A stretch of 64,000 nucleotides of DNA from Monosporascus cannonballus. Its lineage: Eukaryota; Ascomycota; Sordariomycetes; Xylariales. Location of the stretch: assembly GCA_004154925.1 (NCBI GenBank), contig QJNS01000344.1, positions 1 to 64,000 on the forward strand. The letters run 5' to 3'. The position numbers and the translations under genes were made by a program. Under the pieces are notes generated by a model. That model worked only from the letters and a program-made list of their open reading frames with translations. It had not been told where the DNA came from and did not search any database. Of this stretch, positions 1-12,700 are shown in pieces (the stretch's first letter is position 1; every line of letters starts with the position of its first letter).

Positions 1-98
1 CCCCCCCCCCCCCCCCCCCCCCCCAATGTCACGCGCAACATACGCTCCTCGCCTAACGTTAAATTATTTGTCTTTTAATCAGTCACCCACCCACTTAG

Positions 99-973
99 GC
101 TCGGGATATCTGTAGCGAGAGCGGGCGCCACCGCCCTGACCACCCTGACCGACCTCGAAGAGAACCGCATAGGTGTCGCGACGCGGTCGCTGCAGTCCCA
201 TCAACAACTGTTCGCCCCCTCCATGGTATACGCGACGCCGGTATGCCCCAGTCCCACCCGTCCTCAGCCTCGACGCCGGAAAACACTAAGTTTGAAAAGA
301 AAAGTGCCTGCCTTTCCCGGATGCTAACGGCAATAACTCACCACGGACAGAGCAGTCCTCGCCCACGTCGGAAACGGAGCCGCCACGGATCGCATCGCCG
401 TCCTCGTCTCCTCCCAGCGGGGACGGCGACTCGTCCGTCGGCGCGGCGGCGGGGGTGGCACTAATCGTGCTCGCAACCTGGGTGCTCCGCCGGCGGCGGC
501 GGCGGCGCAAACACAGGCACCACCCTAGCCCCGACTATTTCGGGCCCGCCGAGCTCCCGACGGAGCGGCAGCACAGCGAGCTAATGGGCACTACCACGCC
601 GCCAGTGGCCGAGCTGCCTAACAAGCCCTTTTATGAAGTAGTTTGTGATGATAAACCCGGCTATTTCGGAACCCCGTGGTGTATATTGAGGGCCCTGATC
701 CAGCAATTTGGAGTAGAGCTTCAGCGATTCGGTGTTAGGCCTGATGGTATGATTATGCCGAACTGGAGTGGCAAGCACGAGAGAGCAGAGCCCGAAACAG
801 TTTACTCCGTTGAGTTTCTGCTGGCTCAGAACAACGCTAGAAAACTAGCCGAACATAAGACTATGGCACACGAAGACAGTTATGAGATTGTGGATAACAT
901 CCAAGTCCACAAGGGCTGTGAGCAAGCTCCCACCAACTCGAGGAATACTACCGTCGTCTTATGCCACTTTTAA
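99..973 (+). CDS. Single-pass membrane protein, 3' part only
   Basis: Seen: an open exon (about 99-240) follows an acceptor preceded by a CTAAC branch site. A second exon (about 356-973) follows a GTATGC...CTAAC...GCAG intron of 115 bp that keeps the frame. The joined product has a Ser/Pro/Thr-rich extracellular stalk, then a glycine/alanine-led hydrophobic helix (VALIVLATWVL), then an abrupt run of seven arginines. This is the usual layout of fungal wall-sensor-like type I membrane proteins, with a cytoplasmic tail rich in Pro and Glu (AELPTE, VAELPN). Inference: the N-terminal ectodomain lies off the left edge, so no family can be named. From about residue PFYEVV onward the base composition turns more AT-rich and the tail looks less typical. 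The true end may be earlier, or the last 100 codons may be degenerate. Confidence 0.5.
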
Positions 974-1950
974 CGTTTTTAAACCGATGCCTCATAAGCG
1001 AACAGTCCACTAAGCACCGGAGTAGGGGCCAAGGACACCGTAGTTCACGCGGAGAGGCAACTATTAGCAGGAAGGCAAGAACGCAAATTGGATTCAATCC
1101 TATCCAAACTATCTAAGACTAGTAATCTATTGGGGAGGGAGGATATTCCTTCTAAATCCTTGATATCACGGCGGCAAAAGAAGGAACTGGAGGGGGACCC
1201 AGCCCCCTCATATATTCGCGTCTCCTACTGCCCCTCCCCCCTTTTTTCCTTTTTTTTTTTTTGGGGGGGGGGGGGGGGCTTAGGTGTCCTTGTAGAGCTA
1301 AAAATGCTGTGAAGTGCCAAAAATCCGGTAGTTAAACACCCGCCCTCCTCTGAGGGGGAGTGAGGAAAACTACAGGGCCGTGTAGACCTAAAAATGCTGT
1401 GAACCTGTCATGCCCAGAGGCATCCAGTTGTTTCGATGGCTGAGCTTTCCATATCACGAACGGATGGATAACAGTGCCCGCTGCAAATGCACTGCTCAGC
1501 AGCTGGAACTCGTCGAGACGAGTCCAGCTCCCGGGCTACCACGCACGGAGACGTGCAGAAGTCCGGCTTCGGATCCCGACTGACCGGGGGCGGCCCCCCG
1601 GGCAGCCATCTACCTAAGCTATATACACAATTCCGAGCCCAACCCGTCCCACCTGGACCCCTATTAAACGCGACCACGTCCAGCCCTAAATCCCTCCAAG
1701 TTAAGCCCAGAAGTAACGTCATGGCAAACCCTGTGGCATATGAATGGAAGTGAGCCGCCTACGGCCCGAATAGAACTTGCACTGAAACGAACTTGGGTGT
1801 AAACGAGTGCAATTGTCCCCAGGGAACAAATCTTAAAGCGAGTGTGGGTTCAGCCGGAGAACAAAGCGTAGGTGGCGACGCCAATGGCAACAGTGAGAGG
1901 CTGTGGCCACACATACAAAGCGAGTGATTTCCAGCCGAAGCGGGATGCCG
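974..1950. other. Gene-free stretch with homopolymer and short direct repeat
   Basis: No convincing coding exon is seen on either strand. It holds 13 T followed directly by 16 G (1250-1278). It also holds two near-identical 23-bp copies of TGTAGA(G/C)CTAAAAATG... at 1291-1313 and 1381-1403. An open minus frame at 1408-1722 has no recognisable motif and was not called. Confidence 0.5.
1250..1278. repeat. Poly-T/poly-G junction
   Basis: Thirteen T are followed immediately by sixteen G. This low-complexity run is prone to length error in sequencing and to slippage in the cell. Confidence 0.9.
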
Positions 1951-3939
1951 TCACTGCGGATACAGTGATTCAAGAGAAGGGAGAGAAAGATGCTGGGTTG
2001 GAGGACTGACGTCAGGCTCTAGTTGGCAAAGGGCCGCATTACGATCCGGCAGGGTTAAAGGAGTGACATCAGTTGGCGGATGGTCCCGAGGGAACTCAAA
2101 AGGAATGGGAATAGTTAGAAATCCATCGCAACTTGGTTGAGAACGGGTGACGACAGCTGTGGAGACATCGCAAGGCGATGAAGAACGAATGACAATAGTT
2201 GGAATAGCAGCGGGATGCGGTCCAGACGGACTTACAGAAGGTGTCTGGGTATCGCATGGCAACGGGGAAGGAATGGCAATAGTTGGATGGTCAAGATGAG
2301 TAGACGAAGGGCTGACAGAGGAACCGGGAGGAGGTGCAACAGAAGGCTGACCGGCGCGGGACACTGTCCGAGCGGATGCTGAGCTAACTATGGTCTGGTG
2401 CTCTTCGAGTCTTTCAAACAGAGCGCGAACATGGCTTTTGCCGTCGGGGCGTCTCCAGGGTCGGGGGGCGTTGTGAAGGAATGACTGTAGTTGGGAACAT
2501 TCTTGAGAACAAAGTCATGACATGGTCGGAACGGACAAGTGACTAGGGCGGGGTTGTGGCCCTAGACTCGAGAAAGTTTTCCCAGAGCGTAGTCATCGCA
2601 GAGAGACGGGAATGAAGGGGTTCGGAAGCAGACTCACAGAATGGGCAAGGATTGACAGTAGATGGAACATGACTGCGGACAGAGTCCTGGCAGGGCTTCG
2701 AGGGGACGACGGAAGTTGGGTTGTTACCGTTGGCGGGCGAATGAATTACTGTAGTTAGATCTTCCCGGTGGGCGAAATCATAAAGCGACGCGAATGAAGA
2801 AGTGACAGAAGTTGGTTCGTCGCGGACTGAATGCGAATATATCTCCCTTGGAGATGTAGGGAAGTGTTGAACAGACGGTGCAGCAGCCGGGGAACCGTCA
2901 TTAAAAGGAATAGGCGAAGCAGGTTGCCGAACACCGAGATGCCTGCGAGCTAACTGGGCGGGTACCTGAAAGTGTCGAGAATGGTCAGCAAACGAAGAGT
3001 GCTTCAAGGGGGAAGGATATCGAGCTGCGGTGTGCCTAGGAGATGAAGCGAGCACCCTGGAGCGCGCTCGTGCTAATGTTAAAGGCGTAACACCACGAAG
3101 ACGACGGAAAGTAACTAGCGAGTAAACAGCATCGTCGGCGATACGGGGAGACGGTGACCAGACGCTACTTGGTCGAGAGGGAGCCCAGGAAGGCGTCACC
3201 ATGTCTGGTCGCAGGAGAGAACGCGACGGCGAAGGCGAGTTGGAAGCTGAGCCGGACCAGACAGAGGAAGGCCAGGTTGGAACGGTGAACTCGGAGTCGA
3301 TCATCTCGCGTTCAACGTCAAACTTCGGGATGGGTCGGCCACAAGAGCCAGGGGTTCCGAGGCTGACGGAGGTGAGATCAGAGGCATCAGGGGACCACAC
3401 AGTGTCAGGCAGGGAAGGCGGGAAGTTGTCGGAGAGGATTGGCGATGTATCTACAAACCAATTAGCAACGCGTTGAAGCCGCTGCCGAACGGGGTTGATT
3501 GGTGTTGACAGTTGACGAGCAGCAAGAGTCGAGAGAAGCGAAAGAGAGCACGTCGGGCGTGGCCCCCACCCTAGTCCATTGAACCCGTGGGTACCGCGAC
3601 GCGATGATCGAACAGGTCATGGTTCCCATCTCATTTCATGGGTATCCTTATCCGTGGGTGTGGAAGGAGGTTGGTGGACATCAACCACCGGCCTGGATAA
3701 AATCCCTGCATCGTCAAGAGTCAGTGGTTGCCGTTTTGGGACAAAGCGACAACCACTAGGAAGCTCTGATATCTGTCTGGAGGGCCGAAGCTGCTAATTC
3801 TGGCTTAATAATAATGTATGCACTCGCGCGTGAGGAAAGAAAGGGGTAGTATGATCATAGTTGGCCATTACTTACGGGTCGACGCGGGAGTGGAACTACC
3901 AAGGGTAGCGAGCGCTGTTGCAGTGCGTGAAAACGGCAT
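1951..3939 (-). CDS. Hypothetical Pro/Ser-rich protein, gene model unresolved, possibly decayed
   Basis: I do not recognise the family. Seen: from about 3795 down to the stop at 2543 the minus strand is one frame of about 418 codons interrupted by a single TGA (3617-3619). That is far longer than chance allows. The product is rich in Pro, Ser and Thr, with repeated SP/TP and PTSV/TSVTS-like phrases. A second open stretch (2364-1951) in another frame has the same composition and could be joined through a weak intron with a GTCTAG donor near 2575 and acceptor CTACAG near 2497. A possible first exon (3939-3876, starting MPFSRTATALATLGSS, then GTAAGT) does not meet the downstream frame cleanly. 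Either weak introns remove the interruptions, or this is a gene early in decay. No membrane segment or catalytic motif is visible. Confidence 0.4.
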
Positions 3940-6422
3940 GGTGACGGTAATCAGAAAGCTGTAACTGGAGAGGGAAGAGTGGAAGAGATGAAAGAAGGAC
4001 AGAGTGAAGGGCATTAAGTATTTGGGTAGGAGAAGCTAGTGACGAACCGCGACGACTCCGGTAACTTCATACTGCTATGGTGTCCAAGTGAATATGTCAG
4101 CGTAGCGAAGGTCAACAAAAGTATATTTCACGCCCATTTTGGTAATTTGCGGGTCGTGAGTAGGGTGAATCGAGGCTGGGAGCAGGTCGAGGTAATGTGT
4201 AGCGTTGGCCAGAGGGCGGCAGCATGGTGACAGGGCTCGTGAGGCGGTTGATAAGCCTATAGAACAGTGTCACGGAGATTGGCTCTAATGAAACAGGAGA
4301 TAGCTCTAATTTAGGGCCACATAGCGAATAAATATCATTTGAAGCGAGCCGTAGAGCCAGGAGAACGTAGGGGCGCCTGAATTTGTCATGTCGAATGACT
4401 ACAGTCCCAGTCTAGGTATATGCGCTTGAATGGAAGCTGATGACCTGTAAATGCCATTTCTGTCTGGCTGTCATGATGGACACGCAGCCGGACAGCTCGG
4501 GCACGCCTTTCATGTGTCCTTCTAGAACATCTAAGTGGTGACGACCGCCATTCTTTCCTATATCGTAAGGCTATTGAACAACCGGGAAGGACGGCATGGT
4601 TACCTAAACAGTCTGTACTTCAGAAATCTGGTCATCTTAAAGTATAGGGGATCTACGGATGTTTATTGATGATTAGGAACTGTGTGGCTAAATGACATAC
4701 CTACGCTGACGATATTCTCTCCTGTAATCGCCCTCGGGGCATACGCATGTGTCCTTATTCAATGGCGACATCGACACACCCTAGGTAGGCAAGACGTTGG
4801 CAGAAAGAAACTTAACAAAGTCCCAACTCGAAATCGTAGCAATCAATATCTCGCCAGCGAATATGGCGACCATCTCGATTGCTTGACTCTCACAGGGTTG
4901 CCGACTGCGATATATCTAATTGTAGACTCAACATCGCCTTGGCTATACAAATCGAGGAAGGAATGGCTCATAGAGAGAGCTAGAGGGAAAGGGCTTTGAT
5001 GGCACGACTCCGGACCATCGCCCAATTTTGTATAGTCGTATCGGGGTTTGTATTTTCACAAGTAAGCACTATCAAGGCACACAGAACTAACTTGAAGACA
5101 CGGAGTGCTGGCCACCCACTATGGCCCCTTTAGAGACCGCGTAAAACCGAATCAAAGACGGCCACCGATATCGATCCATTCACGACAGCCAGAGACCCTA
5201 CGACGTAATAATACGGAGCCGAATTTCCTTATACAGCTAGCATCTCAAGTCGCTCGCCTTGATCTCGGTATCTTCTCGTGCAATATTACGTGGTGGTAAC
5301 TAGCGGTCCGAGTCATATGAGATACTCTTCTAGGGCCCCTACTTACACATATTGGCCTCACCTCAGGACATTCGAGTTTGCTGGATGAAATTGGGTGGTG
5401 TTCTTATTCAGAACGATCTTCCTGGAGATCCTGTGTACGCCTGAGACAGTTCTGTTTCCCTGCGATCTGGGTGGAATATAGGTTAAGCATAAGAATACAG
5501 GCAGTGAATTCAAACGCGGCAACCGGGTGGGCTACCGACCTCCCCCTTTAGAAGCCGATAACAGATCGCTAGGTTCACCTCCTTTACCCAATACAAGCCC
5601 TGATCGCGGCCAGTACGCTACTTAGTAACTCCATACTGGAAAAAAACAAAGCACGGTAATTTGCAACTGGTTCGAAAACAGGGTCTGAGCATGGGTGCCA
5701 ACCGGCCGGATTGATATTTTATCTTGAATCTGACGAGAAGACACCTCATTGACTGCTTGGCAAGCTGGATGCTAGATCACAAGTCCGAACGGACAACCGA
5801 AAGCCGATTATCATTCAGGCTTCCACATAACCACTTGCGTAAATTAGATTGTGTAGGTGAGTGATGGGATATAAAGCAGGCCGGGTTGTGCAGGTAGATT
5901 CTCTCGAGTGGCTGCAAGTCTACTTTGAACGCCGGTAAGCTTCAGGGCCGAACGGAGCGGATATGCCAGAATATAAAAGGAGAAATTCGTGAAGCATGCC
6001 AGGGGAAAAGGGGTGTGGCTTGATTACTGTGGCGCAGCATCTACCTACCTAAGAGCGGGCTAAAGAAAACTTCGAGTTTGAGGAGTAACCCCCGCCAGCA
6101 CAGATTACACCTAGTTTGAGGTATTTCAAAGATAGGTAGGCAGTGTATATTGTTGAGGGAATCGAATATTCAGACCCTAAAGCAGACTATATCTGTTTGC
6201 CAAGCGGCGCATACCTCCGAAAAGTAAGCTACTGACCTACCTATTATCAGGTTCCTTGTAGTGCGGAAACCCAGATTCTGACACTTTATCATAGGCACAC
6301 TCGATTGTTAGGAGCTATTGATATCATCAAAAATGCCACTTTCATTCACATCCCTAGAGTTACCCGCGGTGTAAGAAATTCCAGAATTGTTACCAACCCG
6401 CATTGCTGAGACAACAGCGAAC
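3940..6422. other. Gene-poor stretch
   Basis: No ORF here shows a recognisable domain or a consistent exon/intron chain. The sequence is near-even in base composition without obvious tandem or inverted repeats. It may contain the promoter of the dihydroorotase gene at its right end. Confidence 0.4.
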
Positions 6423-9005
6423 ATGCTCGATGGAACCCATCCTTGGCAGTGCGCCCTGAAATAGTTTTCCAAAGCCGGATCCGATCGTTGAAGTATTTCA
6501 ATGCAAATGGGCTGACTGAGGTTTTTTTTAGGGCAGATTTCCATGTGCATCTGCGTGATGGTGACATGTCCGTTGTGGTCGTGCCCACCATCCGGCAAGG
6601 AGGTATTAACCAGGTATACGTGATGCCGTAAGTAAACCTTAAAAGCCAAGTCAATTTGAGCTTGTCTATGGCCTCACAGCCTCCCCGTAACCATAGCTAT
6701 TAAGTCGTTTAGATGTTAATCTTCCGCATAGGAACTTGGTCCCCCCCGTCACAACCGTCAAGGTAAGTGCCCGCTTGTATTCGAATACGTCTCGCGACCA
6801 ATTCAAAGAGCATGTGTTCAGCATCAGGGGCTTCCGTTAGTTTAGAGTTCTTCAAACGGGCTCTAGGACCCCCTTTTGACCCCCTCTAGACTTCATCATT
6901 CTCCAGAGTAGCTACTGGGTTGTTACTGACTCCAAGCTGTGATACAGATGGCACTGGACTACAAAGCACGGCTGCAAGCCATAGACTCCAGCATCGACTA
7001 CCTAATGACCCGGTAAGTATCGCGCCATCGATTTTTTCGAATTCGAAATCGTTCATCCTTAACCATTGATAGGCTGATAATTCGTCAGTATGTCTCCCTT
7101 CAGACTTTCCTCGAATTCCCCTTTCCGTCATCTCCGTGCCCTTTCTTCCAGCGTGACTGGCTAGAAAGGAGAAACTGGCTTCCAACACACAATGCTGACT
7201 CGTGGAAGTTTACCTGCACGAGAGCATCACTCCTGAGGTCGTGCGTGAGGCAAAGACGGCAGGGATAGTTGGTATCAAGTCTTACCCGGCAGGTTAGTTG
7301 ACATCCTATTCCGCATAGTCACACGCCCTGTATAACCCTTATTCTTACGGCCCCTTCGTGAAATCAAAGCTTGTCTAAATGTGACATTCTTTGCTGACAT
7401 TGAGCTTATAGGTGTAACGACAAACTCATCATCGGGAGTCATTTCGTATGCGCCGTTTTACCCAGTCTTCAAGGCTATGGAAGAAGAAGGGCTGGTAAGC
7501 AATGCCATCGGTTTCAGATCAGCCTTTCTGACCAAACTGCACAAGGGAACTCTCGGAGAATGTGTGTGGAGACTTTGACTATGAACTAATTGTAGGCGCT
7601 ATAGGTGTTGAACTTGCACGGCGAGTGCCCTTCCGAGTAAGCAACTTCCCAACTACCCCTTTATCGACCATTGCTCTATTCATGGGAATAAACTATTCAT
7701 CGAGGCCCCAGTGGACTTTCTATCCTTTGAGATATTCCTCATAATCCATTTAACGCTCAAGTTGACCTCGAAGAGCAGTGCTGACCACAAATCCCAGTCC
7801 TAAACAGGGCATAACGATCCTCAACGCCGAAGCCAGCTTCTTGCCCACGCTGAAGAGTATCCATGAGAAGTTCCCCAAATTAAAGGTATAATTAATGGCA
7901 AAGTCCACTTCCATGCACATCAGTTTCCTAACAAGCTCTCTCCCAGATCGTGCTGGAGCACTGCACAACCAAGGACGCAGTCGAGGCAGTCCGCAGCTGT
8001 GGCGACACGGTGGTGGGGACCATTACAAGCCACCATCTTTACATTTTAATCGACGATGCCATCAGCGATGTTGTAAGTTTACCATCGTGTTCAGAGATAC
8101 ATACGCAGCATGGACTGACACTAGGCTCGGTAGTACTGTTACTGCAAACCGGTGGCTAAGGTACGTTACGTCCCACCTTCCTAGACTATCTCGCCTCGCA
8201 ATGTTTGTCCGGCTGCCGTAGACTCGAGGCGAGTGGAGTCGATTTGCTCGGACAGTTTGCGGAGGCGATACATCTTGTCATGTTTATTTAACGTGCGTGA
8301 GTAACAGCTCCCGCACGACCGACGCGCCCTGCTCGATGCAGTGGTCAACAGCAAAGGCAAATTCTTCCTGGGGACGGACTCGGCGCCTCACGACAACAGC
8401 GCTAAGAAGGGGAAGGGCAACACGCCTGCCGGTGTTTTCACCCAGTCATAGTACGTCATTCCCTATGTCATTGAACATCAAAACCGTCAAGCGTGGTTGG
8501 AGCTTTGGCGGGCTTTGCAGCACCAAGAAACTGTTAGAGGCGTAATACGGATGATGGCATTAACTTTCGCGATTACAGTGCGTCCCAACTCGTTCTTACA
8601 GCCCTAGAAGAGGTAAGCAGCTTCCTACACCCTTCATCCATTCATTCTCAGCATGCGTACAAACCCCTTAATGAATTTTGCATGGATGTCACTGGTTCTG
8701 AGAGCATGTCCCCGAAGCCCCATTTATTCATTAACATCGTCCACGAAAAACTTGATACCAACTGACTCCGAACACCACAGGCCATCGACCGCGGCGACAT
8801 CGCAGCCTCAGACGTGACACCCGGGGTCCTACAGGGCTTCCTCTGCGATTATGGGCGGGCATTCTACGGCGTGAAGGACGCCAAGGACGAGCGGATTACG
8901 CTTCGCAAGGGCGAGGAGGTGATCACCGACTCCGTCACCGGGCCGGGCATCGAGGTCATCAACTTCAGACGGGGCAAGCCGACTTGGAGCGTCGAGTGGA
9001 AGTAA
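6423..9005 (+). CDS. URA4: Dihydroorotase (URA4-like), intron-dense, one frame break
   Basis: Third/fourth step of de novo pyrimidine synthesis: cyclises N-carbamoyl-aspartate to dihydroorotate in the cytosol. I read 13 exons: 6423-6448, 6532-6627, 6732-6762, 6948-7012, 7209-7292, 7412-7494, 7605-7636, 7798-7885, 7947-8072, 8134-8160, 8308-8450, 8579-8612 and 8781-9005. They give about 352 residues, close to yeast Ura4. Family motifs appear in order: ADFHVHLRDG (zinc ligands HxH), PTIRQGG, PNLVPPVTTV, GIKSYPAGVTTNSSSG (the lysine matches the carboxylated active-site Lys), LNLHGECPS, IVLEHCTT, GTITSHHLY, YCYCKPVAK, FFLGTDSAPH (catalytic Asp), and a C-terminal WSVEWK. All junctions splice in phase except exon 4 to 5, which is one base out at the GTAAGT donor (7013). 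The first exon is uncertain: it uses a GTGCGC donor and gives MLDGTHPW before ADFHVH. Twelve introns is many compared with its neighbours. Confidence 0.85.
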
Positions 9006-9772
9006 ATAAGAAGTCGGACGTCTTGGATGTGGCATTCGTTTACAAATGGTCAAGACTAGAAAAAGGAGTAGGTCGTAAAGTCTGACTCGGAATCGCGGGA
9101 AAAAAGAACCATGGCCTCGTTATTCATATATCTCATCTGATTAGATGGCGGACCCGACCATCGCTGGTGCTGCCCTGCCTGTGCATCTATCGCTCTGTGT
9201 TTGGATCTATAGTACATCCATCCATCCGAACCCGTCGCTACCTAGGGCGTTATTTAGTTTTCGCTGCACGCTGCCCCTCCTTTCGGGTGACTGAACGGTC
9301 GTCAAGCCAAATGCAAAAAATCCACCGCTCATTAGCCTTCGTCCTAATCGTAAGACGGCGGCGGGTCTTGTATCGTACCCCTGAACAGGGGGTGAAATGC
9401 TCGAGTGCCGGTACTGGAAGCCCACTGTGATATGTGGTGTGTTTTCAGGCGTAGGTGTCGACGCATAGACTGGACTCTTTCCTCATGAATATGCAATGCA
9501 ATAAATACCAGGGGTTAGGTGGGCGAGGCGGCAACCATGGAAATGAAACCGCGACATCTCTATCCCAACTCAACTCAACGCAACGCGAAAATTACCAATC
9601 TTTGTCCGTCTGTCCACCCGACGGGCAACATCGGACCTCGTATCCTTCCGGTACCCGTCTCATGTGTAACCGTAACCGTCGTCGTCTCGTCCGGTCATCA
9701 TCATCATCACAGTCGTCGTCATCATCATCATCATCATCATCATCTCTGCTCCGCTCCCGCAAAAGCCTGCGC
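9006..9772. other. Convergent intergenic region between URA4 and the CCCH gene
   Basis: It holds the 3' flanks of two converging genes. No coding exon is seen. A trinucleotide TCA/TCG repeat lies at its right end, just beyond the stop codon of the zinc-finger gene. Confidence 0.5.
9695..9744. repeat. TCA/TCG trinucleotide repeat
   Basis: Runs of TCATCATCA are interrupted by TCGTCGTCA. The repeat lies in the presumed 3' UTR of the minus-strand CCCH gene. The poly-Asp and poly-His frames it opens are shadows. Confidence 0.85.
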
Positions 9773-12700
9773 TCATGATTGGGCGAAACGCGGAGCATCC
9801 GCGTTCGCCTTCTTCGCCCCGATACTGCCGCTCTCGCCCTCGTTCTCGCGCCAGTTCTCGCTGACCGCGGTGGAGTTGACGACATCCTTGCTGAGGCGAT
9901 CCTCGTCGTCGAGGACCTCAAGCGAGGCATACGGATTCGCGGTGGGGATCGACGCACCTGCGCCGGCGGTTGGCCCGGACGGATTCGCACCGGTCGAAGT
10001 AGGAGCGCCGCTGCTGGTCGCCTTCGATCCCGGTCCGGCGGTCTTCGCAACCGATGCTGATGCCGCCGCTGACGCGGTTGCCGCAGCGGAAGCTCGGGCT
10101 GGAGGCGCGATGGGACCGAAGGGGGATCCGTAAGAAACTGCTGGGCGCAGAGGAAAGAGGTTGTCAGATTATGGTCCATGGGTTGGGTAGTATATGAAGG
10201 AGGCTAGATGGGGCAATATTAGGAGCGACAAGAGAAAGGAAAGGGCTGCTAATACGATCCGGAAAAGGACTGGCGATAGGGGGATAACAGAGAGGAACAC
10301 ACATACCTAGGGGATTTCGGACGCCTCGCTGTAAGCCGCTGCTCCCGAGCGTACCGCTTCGGGCAGGTTGGGTCGCCATGGAAGTTGCCATGTTACCGAC
10401 CTGCGCATCTCCGGGGTGCTCCCCGATACCGACGCCGACTCCAATGCCCAGACCGGCATTAGAAGGAACGATAGGGCCACGACGCCATGCGAAACCCGCC
10501 GCCGGGGCACCGGCAGCGCCAAGTCTGCCGGACCCCCCCAGCATCATTCCGCCCCCATCTGCGTCTACACCGTGACCCCCAACGGCACCCTCTCCCCTCT
10601 CACCCCTCATACCCACACCGACACCCGCGCCACCACCAACACCGGCAGCGCCGCTACGACTCGTAAGGAACCTCTCGCCAACACCCATCACCAATCTTTC
10701 CTCGTCGTCCTCACAACCGCCCCCACCCCGACTGTCACGACCGCCAGCGCCGCCCGCGTTATCCAGAGGCGACGGCGGCGGTACGGGATCCCGCTGGCGC
10801 GCGAGCTCGGCCTGGTGCTTCTTCCACCAGGCGGGGAAGCCGTGGAACAGGCCGAGCTGGTGCTGCGTGACCTTGTCGAAGGGCATCTCGTGCTTGTACT
10901 TGCAGCCCTGCTGCGTGAAGGCGCAGACGCCCTCGTGGACCCACTTGTCGCAGTAGATCTTGGGACGTCTCTGCGGCTGTTGCTGCTGGTTGTGCTGCTG
11001 GTGTGGTTGGTGATGGTGATGAGGGTGGTGGTTGTGGTGGTGAGAGCCGGGGTGCGGCGGTGGTTTTTTGTTCGTGTTGGTGGTGTTGAGGCCGGGGTTG
11101 GCGGATGATGTAGCTAGTGAGGGGGGGTGCGGATGCGAGTGCGAGTGTGCGTGTGAGTGGTGGCCCGCGGCGGTGCTGGATGATGTCGGCGGTTGGTGGT
11201 GCGTGGGCGTCGAAGGTGTCGAGGCGACGATGTTGTCGATCCGTGACTGCGGAGAGTTTTGTTAGTTAACTCTGTATAGTCATTTCGATTGCGTGTGTAG
11301 TCATGTAAGGGAACTTGGAGGCTGGAGTGCTGTTGAGCTTCTGGGTGGATGTCAATGATGTTGCGTTTGCGCCCCTAATAAATCATGCGAATCGAATAGT
11401 AGCCAGAGAACCCACCTGTATAGTATCAGATTGTGCCTTAGGCGTGGCAGGCGGGCTCTGCAGGAACCCCCAATCAGCACATACGTTTCTTGCCTTCTTC
11501 CTGGCCCCCCTTTCTTTACCCTTGAAACTCTATAACCCTCAAGTGCTTCAACAACTTCCCGGTTCCTTGAGAAAAAGGGGAGTGAATGGATCAGAAACGC
11601 GCAAACGAAACGAAACGAAACGAAACGAAACCAATGGTAACTCACCCGAAAACCCACAGGTTCCGTACTAACGTTCGCGTTCCCCGACCTGCCACCGGGC
11701 GGCGCCGCCCTCGGCAGCGGGAGGACCAGCATGCCGGCGCAGCCCTGCTGGACAGCGGGCACATCTCGCAGCGGAGGCAGCATGTCGGCGGGCACGAGCC
11801 GCGTGAACTGCCCGTTGCCGCGGTCGAAGCAGTACGCGTAGCTGGCGTCGAGCTGGGCGTCGGAGAATACCGGTCCCGATCCGGCAGCAACGACCTCGGC
11901 AGTACCGCCGGTGCCCGAAAGCTGCGGCGAGAAGGAGGAGCCGTGGAAGGAGCTGTGGTGGTGATGGCGGCTGCTTCCCCCGGCAGTCGGGTCGAAAGGG
12001 TTGTACATGCCGGCGGCGGCTGCGGCCGCACTGCTGTTAGCGCGGGATGAAGAGGACGACGCGTCATCGAGGATCGGCTGGCCAGCGCGCCAGTTCGATG
12101 AGGCGAGACCGCGGGGGGCAGCGGGCGGGAGAAGACCACCACCGACACCACTACCCGCGGGCTGAATGGGGCTGCCTAGCGCCTGCACGCTTCCGCCACT
12201 ACCACCGGTACCGCTACCGCTGCCACCGCTGGGTCCGAGGCTGGTGTTCTGGAGTTGGTGAAATTGAAACTGTGCAATCGCGGGGCTAGGGACGGGGCTG
12301 CCCGTAGGATGCTGGTGCAGCCCGCGGTCCATGGCCATCTTGCTACGGCGGTCATTAACTGACTGGAAAGGGTTGCGGTCCATCTTCGCGTTTGCGGGGG
12401 CCGTTTGGGTTAGCGGCACTGAGGTTGGGTTGTAGTTGTTGTCGTCTCCCGTGTCGAGCAGAGTGTTTGGCGTGTACTTTATATCGGTCTTCAGACGGAG
12501 TTCCACGAGGGGAGAAGGAGAAGACGAAGACGAAGAAGCGGCAATTTGGGAGCAAGAAGATGAGGAGGATGATTTGGAGTGGCCCGGCGAGGTAGCGGTC
12601 TCCTTGTCGATAGGAAATACAGAGATAACGGCGACCGCGTGATCTGGCGAGGTGTTTCGTGTTGAAAGGCAGGAGGCCCCAGAGGAATACGATGCGTTAG

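Noticed and set aside
1..24. Poly-C at the left edge considered as a telomere-like end
   Set aside because: Fungal telomeres usually repeat CCCTAA; a pure C run is more likely a homopolymer or a window-edge effect.
9592..10179. Minus frame with a poly-Asp tract and the overlapping plus poly-His frame
   Set aside because: Both are opened by the TCA repeat and by the shadow of the CCCH gene's last exon, whose own frame reads through to the stop at 9773.
10368..11108. 246-codon plus frame opposite the CCCH gene
   Set aside because: It is antisense to the zinc-finger exon and has no motif.
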